From the NCBI GenBank assembly GCA_017304845.1, contig JAFKLL010000027.1, forward strand, positions 1 through 40,927: a stretch of 40,927 bases of DNA. Reading direction: 5' to 3'. The notes below the pieces were generated by a model, which did not search any database, had not been told where the DNA came from, and worked only from the letters and a program-made list of their open reading frames with translations. Below, piece by piece: positions 33,539-40,927 of this stretch (the stretch's first letter is position 1; each line of letters starts with the position of its first letter). A program made the position numbers and the translations under genes. This stretch comes from Solirubrobacterales bacterium. GTDB taxonomy: Bacteria; Actinomycetota; Thermoleophilia; Solirubrobacterales; 70-9.

Positions 33539-34542
33539 TGAGCACCCAAGACATCTTCTACGACAAGGACGGCGACCTCTCGAAGCTCGAGGGCAAGACC
33601 GTCGCCATCCTCGGTTTCGGCTCCCAGGGCCACGCGCATGCCCTGAACCTGAAGGACTCGGGTGTGAACGTGGTAGTCGGCCTCCGCGAGGGTTCGGCCA
33701 GCCGTGAGCAGGCCTCGGCCGCCGGCCTCGAGGTCCTCTCCGTCGCCGATGCCGCCGCCAAGGGCGACATCGTGATGATCCTCCTTCCCGACGAGCTCCA
33801 GGCCCAGATCTGGGAGAACGAGATCAAGGACGGCATCGTCGAGGGCAACCTCCTCATGTTCGCCCACGGCTTCGCGATCCGCTTCGATCAGATCGTCCCC
33901 CCGGCCGGCGTCGACGTCGGCATGGTCGCCCCCAAGGGCCCCGGCCACATGGTCCGCCGCCAGTACGAGGAAGGCTCCGGCGTTCCCTGCCTGATGGCGG
34001 TCGAGCAGGATGCCACCGGCAACGCCCACGACCTCGTGCTCGCCTACGCGATCGGCGTCGGCGGCGGTCGCGCCGGCATCATCGAGACCACCTTCAAGGA
34101 CGAGTGCGAGACCGACCTCTTCGGTGAGCAGGCCGTGCTCTGCGGCGGCGCCACCGAGCTGGTCCGGGCGGGCTTCGACACCCTGGTCGAGGCCGGCTAC
34201 GACCCGCGCCTCGCCTACTTCGAGTGCCTCCACGAGCTCAAGCTGATCGTCGACCTCATGTACGAGAAGGGCATCCAGGGCATGCGCTACTCGATCTCCA
34301 ACACCGCCGAGTACGGCGACGTCACCCGCGGCAAGCGCGTGATCGGCGCCGAGTCCCGCCAGGCGATGAAGGACATCCTCGGCGAGATCCAGTCCGGCGA
34401 GTTCGCCAAGGAGTTCATCGGCGAGAACGAGGCCGGCAACGTCAACTTCGATCGCATGCGCCAGGAAGGCAAGGACCACCAGATCGAGATCGTCGGCAAG
34501 CAGCTCCGGGACATGATGCCCTGGATCAACCAGGAGTTCTAG
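33538..34542 (+). CDS. ilvC: Ketol-acid reductoisomerase
   Basis: Class I enzyme that isomerises and reduces acetolactate to the dihydroxyacid of branched-chain amino acid synthesis. 334 residues. Visible are the nucleotide fold [16 protein letters not shown], the cofactor-specificity loop [26 protein letters not shown], the metal-binding [22 protein letters not shown] and [19 protein letters not shown]. The ATG at 33538 has a -10 box 7 bases upstream. Leucine is encoded mostly by CTC here, whereas its neighbours favour CTG. A terminator follows directly. Confidence 0.97.
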   Translation: MSTQDIFYDKDGDLSKLEGKTVAILGFGSQGHAHALNLKDSGVNVVVGLREGSASREQASAAGLEVLSVADAAAKGDIVMILLPDELQAQIWENEIKDGIVEGNLLMFAHGFAIRFDQIVPPAGVDVGMVAPKGPGHMVRRQYEEGSGVPCLMAVEQDATGNAHDLVLAYAIGVGGGRAGIIETTFKDECETDLFGEQAVLCGGATELVRAGFDTLVEAGYDPRLAYFECLHELKLIVDLMYEKGIQGMRYSISNTAEYGDVTRGKRVIGAESRQAMKDILGEIQSGEFAKEFIGENEAGNVNFDRMRQEGKDHQIEIVGKQLRDMMPWINQEF

Positions 34543-34564
34543 AAGAACGCCATCCAGGCTTTCG

Positions 34565-34594
34565 GGAAGGGCGGTCCTTTGGGGCCGCCCTTCC
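34565..34594 (+). terminator. Intrinsic terminator of ilvC
   Basis: A 10-bp perfect GC-rich stem (34565-34574 with 34585-34594), extendable by a G-U and two G-C pairs, is followed by a T-containing tail (TCGTTT). Confidence 0.85.
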
Positions 34595-34694
34595 TCGTTT
34601 CGGCGGGCTTTTCGGGCCATTTACAGGAGAACGCCGCCGTAGCGAGTAGGTTCGGGATGGCCCCGATTTGGGGAAGTCCGTCCAAGGAGTCCAG

Positions 34695-35351
34695 ATGACC
34701 GATATACCAACTCCCACGCCTGATGACCAGGTGGGAGCTGCAGCAGCCGCGGCGGGAGGCACAGGCGCTCTCGCCCCGAGTGGTTACCCGGTAGACGTCG
34801 ACGCTCAGCTTCTGCCCGAGTACTCACGGTTCATGCCGCTGATCAAGTGGCTGATCCTGCTTCCGCACTACATCGTCCTGATCGTCCTCGGGATCGGCGC
34901 CGCGTTCGTGGCCCTGATCGCCTTCTTCGCGACGCTGTTCACCGCGAAGTACCCGGAAGGCATGTGGAACTACATGGTCGGCGTCCATCGCTGGGCCCTT
35001 CGCGTCATGGCGTACCACTTCCTGATCACCGACAACTACCCGCCGTTCACCCTGCAGGAAACCCCTGACGACACCGTTCAGCTTAAGGCGGTCTACCCGG
35101 AACGGGTGTCCCGCTGGCGGCCGTTCTTCGCCTGGCTGATCATCCTGCCGTACGCGATCGTCGCCTCGCTGATCTTCCTGGTCGCCGAGATCTGCTCCTT
35201 CTTCGCCTTCTTCACGATCCTCTTCACCAAGAAGATCCCGGAGGGCCTCTTCGGAGTGATCCGCAACGGCTTCACCTGGAACATCCGGACCGGGTTCTAC
35301 TCGTACTGGATGAGCACGGAGTACCCGCCGTTCGAGTGGGACGAGGACTGA
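34695..35351 (+). CDS. DUF4389-like membrane protein with two tandem halves
   Basis: A 218-residue membrane protein. The ATG at 34695 has AAGGAG about 5 bases upstream; a TTG at 34668 is in frame but lacks a site. After a polar Ala/Gly-rich N-terminus, two similar halves follow (about residues 40-128 and 137-218). Each has an aromatic/basic entry, a pair of hydrophobic helices, a (Y/I)PEG(M/L) element, a short amphipathic stretch and a closing YPPF (DNYPPFTL, TEYPPFEWDED). This matches the DUF4389 family, whose function is unknown. A similar two-half protein is encoded convergently downstream. Confidence 0.82.
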   Translation: MTDIPTPTPDDQVGAAAAAAGGTGALAPSGYPVDVDAQLLPEYSRFMPLIKWLILLPHYIVLIVLGIGAAFVALIAFFATLFTAKYPEGMWNYMVGVHRWALRVMAYHFLITDNYPPFTLQETPDDTVQLKAVYPERVSRWRPFFAWLIILPYAIVASLIFLVAEICSFFAFFTILFTKKIPEGLFGVIRNGFTWNIRTGFYSYWMSTEYPPFEWDED

Positions 35352-35386
35352 TCCGACTCACTGACTGACAGCGGTCTGTCACGTCG

Positions 35387-35412
35387 AAAGGGCGGCCCCG
35401 GGGCCGCCCTTT
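35387..35412. terminator. Terminator of the first DUF4389-like gene
   Basis: A perfect 26-base palindrome (13-bp arms beginning AAAGGGCGG and ending TTT). With no unpaired loop in the full pairing, the central bases must open into a small loop. Confidence 0.85.
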
Positions 35413-35450
35413 CTCGTTGCGGCCTGCCGCGTCCCCCCGCTCTTTCCCGG

Positions 35451-35495
35451 GGTGCGGTCGCTTATCCACCACAGGGCACCATTTTCGACCGCACC
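35451..35495. repeat. 10-bp inverted repeat in the gap between two terminators
   Basis: GGTGCGGTCG (35451-35460) and its exact complement (35486-35495) flank 25 bases. The loop begins with TTATCCACC (35462-35470), one mismatch from a DnaA box. The rest of this 208-base intergenic region holds only the two terminators. Confidence 0.6.
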
Positions 35496-35515
35496 TCGTG
35501 CAGGGGGTTAAGCGA

Positions 35516-35540
35516 AACGGGCGGCTCTTGGCCGCCCGTT
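35516..35540. terminator. Terminator of the second DUF4389-like gene
   Basis: A 10-bp stem (35516-35525 with 35531-35540) with a 5-base loop. It lies 20 bases downstream of the minus-strand stop codon and has A/T residues on both flanks. Confidence 0.85.
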
Positions 35541-35559
35541 CTCGTTCTTTGCCCTTCGG

Positions 35560-36234
35560 CTAGCCGGCCGGTGGGGGCGGCTGCTCCTCGGAGGTCGGGG
35601 CCGGGTCGATCGGGGTCGGGTCGTAGCCGGGGGCGAGCGCCTCGGCCGGGGGGTCGATCTCGACCGGAGTCTCGTCGCCGACCGGCGGGTACTCGTCCCG
35701 CATCAGGGCGGCGTACGCGCTGGTGCGGGTGCTCCAGCCCATCAGGTAGGCCAGGGCGTTGTGGATCGCCGCCGGCTGGTAGCCGCGGAAGACGATGGTC
35801 AGCCAGGAGATCAGCGTCACGCCCATCAGGGCGAAGCTCATCGCGTAGGAGAGCACCGCGATCGGGATCAGCAGGATGATCCTGAACAGGGTCTTGACGC
35901 GGCTCTGGCGGCCGGCCGGGGGATAGAAGTTGACCCGGATCGGATAGCCCGGGTCCTCGCCGATGCCGAAGGGCGGCCAGGCGTCGGTCTGCAGGTAGAC
36001 GAAGCCGTTGACCCGCATGTTGAATCGCAGCACGCCGCCGACGAAGTTGTACATCCCATCGGGGAACCGACCCAGGATGAGGATGGCGAACCAGGCGACG
36101 ACGACGATCACCAACTGGGCGATCGAGTAGACGTACTGGACGATGAGCCAGGGGATCGCGACGATCAGGCGGAAGAAGGTGCTCCACCGGTTCCGCTCTC
36201 GCAGATAGTCGGCCTCATATGTGACGGGGTACAA
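35560..36234 (-). CDS. DUF4389-like membrane protein, second copy
   Basis: A 224-residue membrane protein convergent with the similar gene at 34695. The TTG at 36234 is fixed by an AAGGAG site 6 bases upstream. Two halves are visible: residues about 1-93 (paired hydrophobic helices, FPDGMYNFVGGVLRFNMRVNGF, closing DAWPPFGIGEDPGYP) and about 94-180 (FRIILLIPIAVLSYAMSFAL, second helix, closing MRDEYPPVGDE). A proline- and acid-rich tail follows. Function is unknown. The helix/amphipathic/YPP repeat suggests it sits beside the other copy as a paralogue or hetero-oligomer partner; this is inference. Confidence 0.82.
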   Translation of the reverse strand: MYPVTYEADYLRERNRWSTFFRLIVAIPWLIVQYVYSIAQLVIVVVAWFAILILGRFPDGMYNFVGGVLRFNMRVNGFVYLQTDAWPPFGIGEDPGYPIRVNFYPPAGRQSRVKTLFRIILLIPIAVLSYAMSFALMGVTLISWLTIVFRGYQPAAIHNALAYLMGWSTRTSAYAALMRDEYPPVGDETPVEIDPPAEALAPGYDPTPIDPAPTSEEQPPPPAG

Positions 36235-36264
36235 GTTCTCTCCTTGTGACTGGGGGACGATTGA

Positions 36265-37503
<1,239 letters not shown>

Positions 37504-37554
37504 AAGTCTTGATCCAAGCCGGCTCACCCGATCCGGCCAACTAGGAGGATGAAT

Positions 37555-39147
37555 TTGAGCGAGCGTGCCAAGGTACTCGTCAAGGAGAAGATCGCCGACA
37601 GCGGCGTCGATCAGCTCCGTGAGAACTTCGACGTCGAACTCGGCATCGACTGGGACGACGCCCAGCTGGCCGAACGGATCGGCGAGTTCGACGCGATCCT
37701 GATCCGGTCGGCGACCAAGCTGACCCCGGATCTGATCGAGAAGGCCGACAACATGAAGGTGATCGGCCGCGCCGGCACCGGCGTCGACAATGTCGACATC
37801 CCGGCCGCCACCAAGCGCGGGATCATCGTCGCCAACGCCCCCGAGTCGAACTCGGTCGCCGCCGCCGAGCACACCATGGCCCTGGCCCTGGCGCTGTTCC
37901 GCAACGTCCCGCAGGCGCATTCCGCCCTGGTCGACGGCCGTTGGGACCGGGCCAAGTACAAGGGCGCCGAGCTCTACGGCAAGACCCTCGGCGTGATCGG
38001 CTTCGGCCGCATCGGCCAGCTGGTCGCGAAGATGGCGCAGGGCTTCGACATGGAGGTGCTCGCCTTCGACAAGTTCGTCTCCGCCGAGCGCTTCAAGGAC
38101 CTCGGGGTGGAGGGCGTCGACTCGCCCGACGAGATCTACAAGCGGGCCGACCTGATCACCATCCACCTGCCGAAGACCCCGGAGACCGTCGACTGGATCG
38201 ACGCCGACGCGATCGCCAAGTTCAAGCCCGGCATGCGGATCGTCAACTGCGCCCGTGGCGAGCTGGTCAACCTGGACGCGCTGATCGCCGGCCTCGACTC
38301 CGGCCAGCTGGCCGGCGCCGCGCTCGACGTGTTCCCCGAGGAGCCCTTCACCGAGCATCCGATCTTCGCCCGTGAAGACGTGGTCGTGACGCCGCATCTC
38401 GGCGCCTCGACCGCCGAGGCCCAGGACCGGGCCGGCACCGACACTGCCGAGCAGGTCACCGCCGCCCTCACCGGCGGCGTGGTCACCAACGCGGTCAACA
38501 TCCCGGCGGTCAGCCCCGCGGTGATGGAGGTGCTCGCTCCGTACGTCCCGCTCTGCCAGACCCTCGGCCGCCTCGCGGTCGGCCTGACCCCCGGCTCGAT
38601 CGACCGGGTCGAGGTCGAGTTCCGCGGCGGCATCGCCGAGAACGACACCCGTCTGCTCGGCATCGCCGTCCAGGCCGGGCTGCTCTCCGGTCACACCGAA
38701 GAGGCCGTCAACCTGGTCAACGCCCCGCAGATGGCGGACGAGCGCGGCATCGAGGTGATCGAGATCAAAGACACGACCGCCGACGAGTTCACCGACCTGA
38801 TCCGGGTCACGATCCAGTCCGGCGCCGACGTCGTCACGGTCGGCGGCACCACGGTCGGCCCCAAGAACGTGCCCTACCTGGTCTCGATCTGGGACCAGGG
38901 CTTCTACCTGCCGTTCGCCGAGCACATGGCGGTGTTCCGCTACGCCGACCAGCCCGGCATGATCGGCAAGGTCGGCTCGCTGTTCGGCGAGCAGGGTGTG
39001 AACATCGGCTCGGCCGCGGTCGGGGCCGAGGCGGGCAGCGACAACGCGGTCATGGTCGTCACCAGCGACGCCCCGGTCGCCGCCGACACGATCGACACGA
39101 TCAAGGCCGTCGACGGTTTCTCGGCCGGCTACGCGATCGAACTCTGA
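37555..39147 (+). CDS. serA: D-3-phosphoglycerate dehydrogenase, long ACT-containing form
   Basis: First enzyme of serine synthesis; oxidises 3-phosphoglycerate with NAD. 530 residues, equivalent to the mycobacterial long form. Visible are RAGTGVDNVD, the NAD motif GVIGFGRIGQLVAK (residues 146-159), NCARGELVN, the catalytic His in TPHLGASTAEAQ, an intervening ASB domain and a C-terminal ACT domain (VFRYADQPGMIGKVGSLFGEQGVNI) for serine feedback. The start is TTG 37555: the AGGAGG at 37543-37548 has proper 6-base spacing to it, while the ATG at 37549 abuts the site and cannot be used efficiently. A terminator follows. Confidence 0.96.
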   Translation: MSERAKVLVKEKIADSGVDQLRENFDVELGIDWDDAQLAERIGEFDAILIRSATKLTPDLIEKADNMKVIGRAGTGVDNVDIPAATKRGIIVANAPESNSVAAAEHTMALALALFRNVPQAHSALVDGRWDRAKYKGAELYGKTLGVIGFGRIGQLVAKMAQGFDMEVLAFDKFVSAERFKDLGVEGVDSPDEIYKRADLITIHLPKTPETVDWIDADAIAKFKPGMRIVNCARGELVNLDALIAGLDSGQLAGAALDVFPEEPFTEHPIFAREDVVVTPHLGASTAEAQDRAGTDTAEQVTAALTGGVVTNAVNIPAVSPAVMEVLAPYVPLCQTLGRLAVGLTPGSIDRVEVEFRGGIAENDTRLLGIAVQAGLLSGHTEEAVNLVNAPQMADERGIEVIEIKDTTADEFTDLIRVTIQSGADVVTVGGTTVGPKNVPYLVSIWDQGFYLPFAEHMAVFRYADQPGMIGKVGSLFGEQGVNIGSAAVGAEAGSDNAVMVVTSDAPVAADTIDTIKAVDGFSAGYAIEL

Positions 39148-39157
39148 AGCTTCGGGA

Positions 39158-39179
39158 GGGCGGGCAGGGAGGCCCGCCC
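39158..39179 (+). terminator. Hairpin terminator of serA
   Basis: GGGCGGGC (39158-39165) pairs with 39172-39179 across a 6-base loop. It ends 2 bases before a -35-like TTGAAA. The T-tail is weak. Confidence 0.7.
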
Positions 39180-39180
39180 C

Positions 39181-39210
39181 TTGAAACGCGTCACAGCCGT
39201 GCGCTACGCT
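39181..39210 (+). promoter_or_regulatory. Promoter of the leuL-leuA transcript (TTGAAA-18-TACGCT)
   Basis: -35 TTGAAA (39181-39186) and -10 TACGCT (39205-39210) are 18 bases apart. The expected start, near 39217, is only a few bases before the leader-peptide ATG at 39222. An overlapping TAGGCA (39210-39215) would make the leader ORF fully leaderless. Confidence 0.55.
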
Positions 39211-39221
39211 AGGCACTCGGT

Positions 39222-39281
39222 ATGAATCACCGTTTCAACAGCCCGGCCCTACTTCTCCTTCTCCCCCTCTGGGGGGATTGA
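39222..39281 (+). CDS. leuL: Leucine-rich leader peptide of leuA
   Basis: A 19-residue ORF, MNHRFNSPALLLLLPLWGD, with six leucines, five of them consecutive. The Leu codons are CTA CTT CTC CTT CTC and CTC; CTA and CTT are scarce in the neighbouring genes, and CTG, the common codon, is absent. It starts within a few bases of the predicted transcription start and ends 65 bases before leuA. This is the classical form of an amino-acid-sensing leader peptide. A leader element before leuA has been predicted in many Actinobacteria, so the class is not new, but the pairing described in the next entry is specific. Its translation has not been shown. Confidence 0.8.
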   Translation: MNHRFNSPALLLLLPLWGD

Positions 39282-39343
39282 TCGCCGGGCGGCGCGATAG
39301 CCGCGAGCTGAAAGAAGATTCGAGCACCACTTAGAAGGAGAAG
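39252..39343 (+). promoter_or_regulatory. Leu codons complementary to the leuA ribosome binding site
   Basis: CTTCTCCTTCT (39252-39262, inside the Leu-codon run of leuL) is the exact complement of AGAAGGAGAAG (39333-39343), which contains the leuA Shine-Dalgarno AAGGAG. Pairing would hide the site. A ribosome stalled at the Leu codons would prevent the pairing and free leuA for translation. A small hairpin GCGGC/GCCGC lies between the two; no terminator with a T-run is seen, favouring translational over transcriptional attenuation. Confidence 0.65.
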
Positions 39344-39346
39344 CAA

Positions 39347-40780
39347 ATGTCCCAGCAGGACACCGACGCAAACCGCGTCCACATTTTCGACACCACCCTG
39401 AGAGACGGCGAGCAGTCGCCCGGCATCTCGCTGAACGCGTCCGAGAAGATCGAGATCGCCCAGCAACTGGCCCGGCTCGGCGTCGACGTGATCGAGGCCG
39501 GGTTCCCGATCGCCTCGCCCGGTGATTTCGAGGCGGTCGAGAAGATCGCCCGCGAGGTCCACGGGCCGACGATCTGCGCCCTGGCCCGGGCCCAGGCGCC
39601 GGACATCGACGCCGCCTGGAACGCGATCAAGGACTCCGAGCAGCCGCGGATCCACACCTTCATCTCGACCTCCGACATCCACATCCAGCATCAGATGCGG
39701 AACACCCGCGAGGACGTGCTGAAGGGCGCCCGGGCGGCCGTGTCGCAGGCGAAGTCCTACTGCGAGGACGTCGAGTTCTCGCCGATGGACGCGACCCGCA
39801 GCGACGTCGAGTTCACCGCCGAGGTCTGCGCGATCGCGGTCGAGGAGGGCGCCACCGTCGTCAACATCCCCGACACGGTCGGCTACACCACGCCGGCCGA
39901 GTACGCGAAGTTCTTCGAGGATCTCTACGGCTACGCGCCGTCGCTGAAGGACGTGCGGCTGTCGGTCCACTGTCACGACGACCTCGGGATGGCGGTCGCC
40001 AACTCGTACGCGGGCGTCCTGGCCGGCGCCCGTCAGGTCGAGTGCGCGATCAACGGCATCGGCGAACGGGCCGGCAACTGCTCGCTGGAGGAGATCGCGA
40101 TGCTGATCAAGGTGCGCGAGGACGTCCATGGCCTGCACACCCGGATCAACACCAAGGAACTGGCCCGGACCAGCCGCATGGTCTCCCGGGCCACCGGCTA
40201 CGTGGTCCAGCCGAACAAGGCCGTGGTCGGCAAGAACGCCTTCGCCCACGAGTCCGGCATCCACCAGGACGGCGTCCTGAAGGAGCGCGAGACGTTCGAG
40301 ATCATGGACGCGACCGAGATCGGGTTCGACTCGAACCAGCTGGTGCTGGGCAAGCACTCCGGCCGTCACGCCCTGAAGGACGCCCTGGAGCAGTTGGGAT
40401 TCACGGTGGAGGGCAACGCCCTGAACCAGGCCTTCAAGCGGTTCAAGGACGTCGCCGACAAGAAGAAGCAGGTGACCGCGCTCGACCTGGAGGCGATCGT
40501 CTCCGACGAGATGCGCGAGCGGGCGCAGTCCCACGACCTGGAGTGGTTCGAGGTCGAGGCGGCCAGCGACCGTGAGCCGAAGGCCCGTGTCCGGGTCGCC
40601 ATGCCGAACGGCGAGACCTGCGTGTCGCCATGCCGGACCGACCCATGGGCCGGGTCTATGCTCAGTTCCTGGTGGGCGATCTGCGACAAGGCCGTCTCCA
40701 GGCCCTGCCCGTGCGACACGATGCCCACCATCAGCATCAGCGATCCGTCGGGCATCATCCGCGCCGTGGCCGATTCGTAG
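39347..40780 (+). CDS. leuA: 2-Isopropylmalate synthase, C-terminus replaced by unrelated sequence
   Basis: First committed enzyme of leucine synthesis (acetyl-CoA plus 2-oxoisovalerate). The ATG at 39347 has AAGGAG 6 bases upstream. The catalytic TIM barrel is complete: FDTTLRDGEQSPG, GVDVIEAGFPIASPGDFE, FISTSDIHIQHQM, NIPDTVGYTTP, the metal-binding HCHDDLGMAVANS, and GIGERAGNCSLEE. The linker FAHESGIHQDG and LVLGKHSGRHAL is also complete. LeuA likeness continues to about MPNGET (near 40615). From there about 52 residues (VSPCRTDPWAG...) resemble nothing in LeuA, and the leucine-binding regulatory domain (about 100 residues) is missing. The opposite strand there encodes a different protein family, so the last part is probably not native. 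Confidence 0.88.
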   Translation: MSQQDTDANRVHIFDTTLRDGEQSPGISLNASEKIEIAQQLARLGVDVIEAGFPIASPGDFEAVEKIAREVHGPTICALARAQAPDIDAAWNAIKDSEQPRIHTFISTSDIHIQHQMRNTREDVLKGARAAVSQAKSYCEDVEFSPMDATRSDVEFTAEVCAIAVEEGATVVNIPDTVGYTTPAEYAKFFEDLYGYAPSLKDVRLSVHCHDDLGMAVANSYAGVLAGARQVECAINGIGERAGNCSLEEIAMLIKVREDVHGLHTRINTKELARTSRMVSRATGYVVQPNKAVVGKNAFAHESGIHQDGVLKERETFEIMDATEIGFDSNQLVLGKHSGRHALKDALEQLGFTVEGNALNQAFKRFKDVADKKKQVTALDLEAIVSDEMRERAQSHDLEWFEVEAASDREPKARVRVAMPNGETCVSPCRTDPWAGSMLSSWWAICDKAVSRPCPCDTMPTISISDPSGIIRAVADS

Positions 40781-40926
40781 CCCGGGATCACCGGCGTACC
40801 GCGCGAGACCCATTCGCCGCAGCCGTGCGCGGTCTGCTCGGTGAACGCCGCAAAGCCCACGCCGATCAACCGGCCGTCGGCCTCGCCCTGCTTCTGGCGC
40901 GCCCGCACCCCGGCCAGTTCGATCAA
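40621..40926 (-). CDS. Fragment of a molybdenum hydroxylase large subunit (CoxL/XdhA family)
   Basis: An open frame entering from the right edge. The translated piece (GRLIGVGFAAFTEQTAHG..., RGTPVIPGYESATARMMPDG, VGIVSHGQGLETALSQIAHQE, VRHGDTQ) matches the molybdopterin-binding subunit of xanthine-dehydrogenase-like enzymes, including the GQG..T..aQia and hGDT signatures. Similarity continues a few residues further (VSPFGM, to about 40600), then the frame runs into the antisense of leuA. It has neither a start nor an end in the window. Its place on top of the leuA 3' end cannot be natural for both genes. Confidence 0.75.
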
Positions 40927-40927
40927 C

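Noticed and set aside
35462..35470. A chromosomal origin signal suggested by a near-DnaA box
   Set aside because: It is a single imperfect box; there is no cluster, no AT-rich unwinding region and no dnaA/dnaN neighbours.

Overview
The window is high-GC chromosomal DNA (my estimate is about 68-70 % G+C) from an actinobacterium. The closest fit I can infer is the Thermoleophilia/Solirubrobacterales. Supporting points are the GC-rich codon usage, frequent GTG/TTG starts, ATGA/GTGA/TGATG gene overlaps, probable leaderless promoters (a TANNNT box 7-8 nt before the start codon), a full-length mycobacterial-type SerA, and secreted Ig-like or beta-helix proteins. This is a family-level inference, not a species call. 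No tRNA, rRNA, CRISPR array, transposase or integrase was seen.

Layout. 1-3400: end of a PcrA/UvrD helicase, folD and a small membrane protein. 3447-6621: gatC-gatA-gatB amidotransferase operon behind a leaderless promoter, closed by a strong terminator. 6693-9914: a secreted trypsin-like protease (-), a type II NADH dehydrogenase (+) and a cupredoxin (-). The cupredoxin is the last gene of a tightly overlapping DUF1800-DUF1501-cupredoxin operon (9378-12804, -). 12864-13145: a small zinc-ribbon membrane protein. 13213-17046 (-): a DUF2304-GT2 fusion and two GT39-like membrane glycosyltransferases, divergent from a UDP-sulfoquinovose synthase (17082-18275, +).

18324-34542 mixes branched-chain amino acid and menaquinone genes: ilvB-ilvN-menF (+), menD (-), two secreted proteins (a beta-helix/Ig-like protein behind a structured 5' leader, and an M14 zinc carboxypeptidase, both +), menB-menA-menC (-), then menE and ilvC (+). 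It reads as an ilvB-ilvN-ilvC group split by a men block. The men genes supply menaquinone, which the NDH-2 at 8035 would reduce. 34695-36234: two convergent membrane proteins, each with two DUF4389-like halves. 36373 to the end: serC, serA and leuA.

The two most notable items lie near the right end. First, a leucine-rich leader peptide (39222-39281) precedes leuA, and its Leu-codon run is perfectly complementary over 11 nt to the leuA ribosome binding site, which predicts leader-peptide-controlled translation. Second, leuA stops resembling LeuA at about 40600-40620 and the last 300 bases encode, on the other strand, a molybdenum hydroxylase (CoxL/XdhA family) fragment. This is most simply an assembly chimera. 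A structured leader at 23836-23902 is a riboswitch-like candidate of unknown class.
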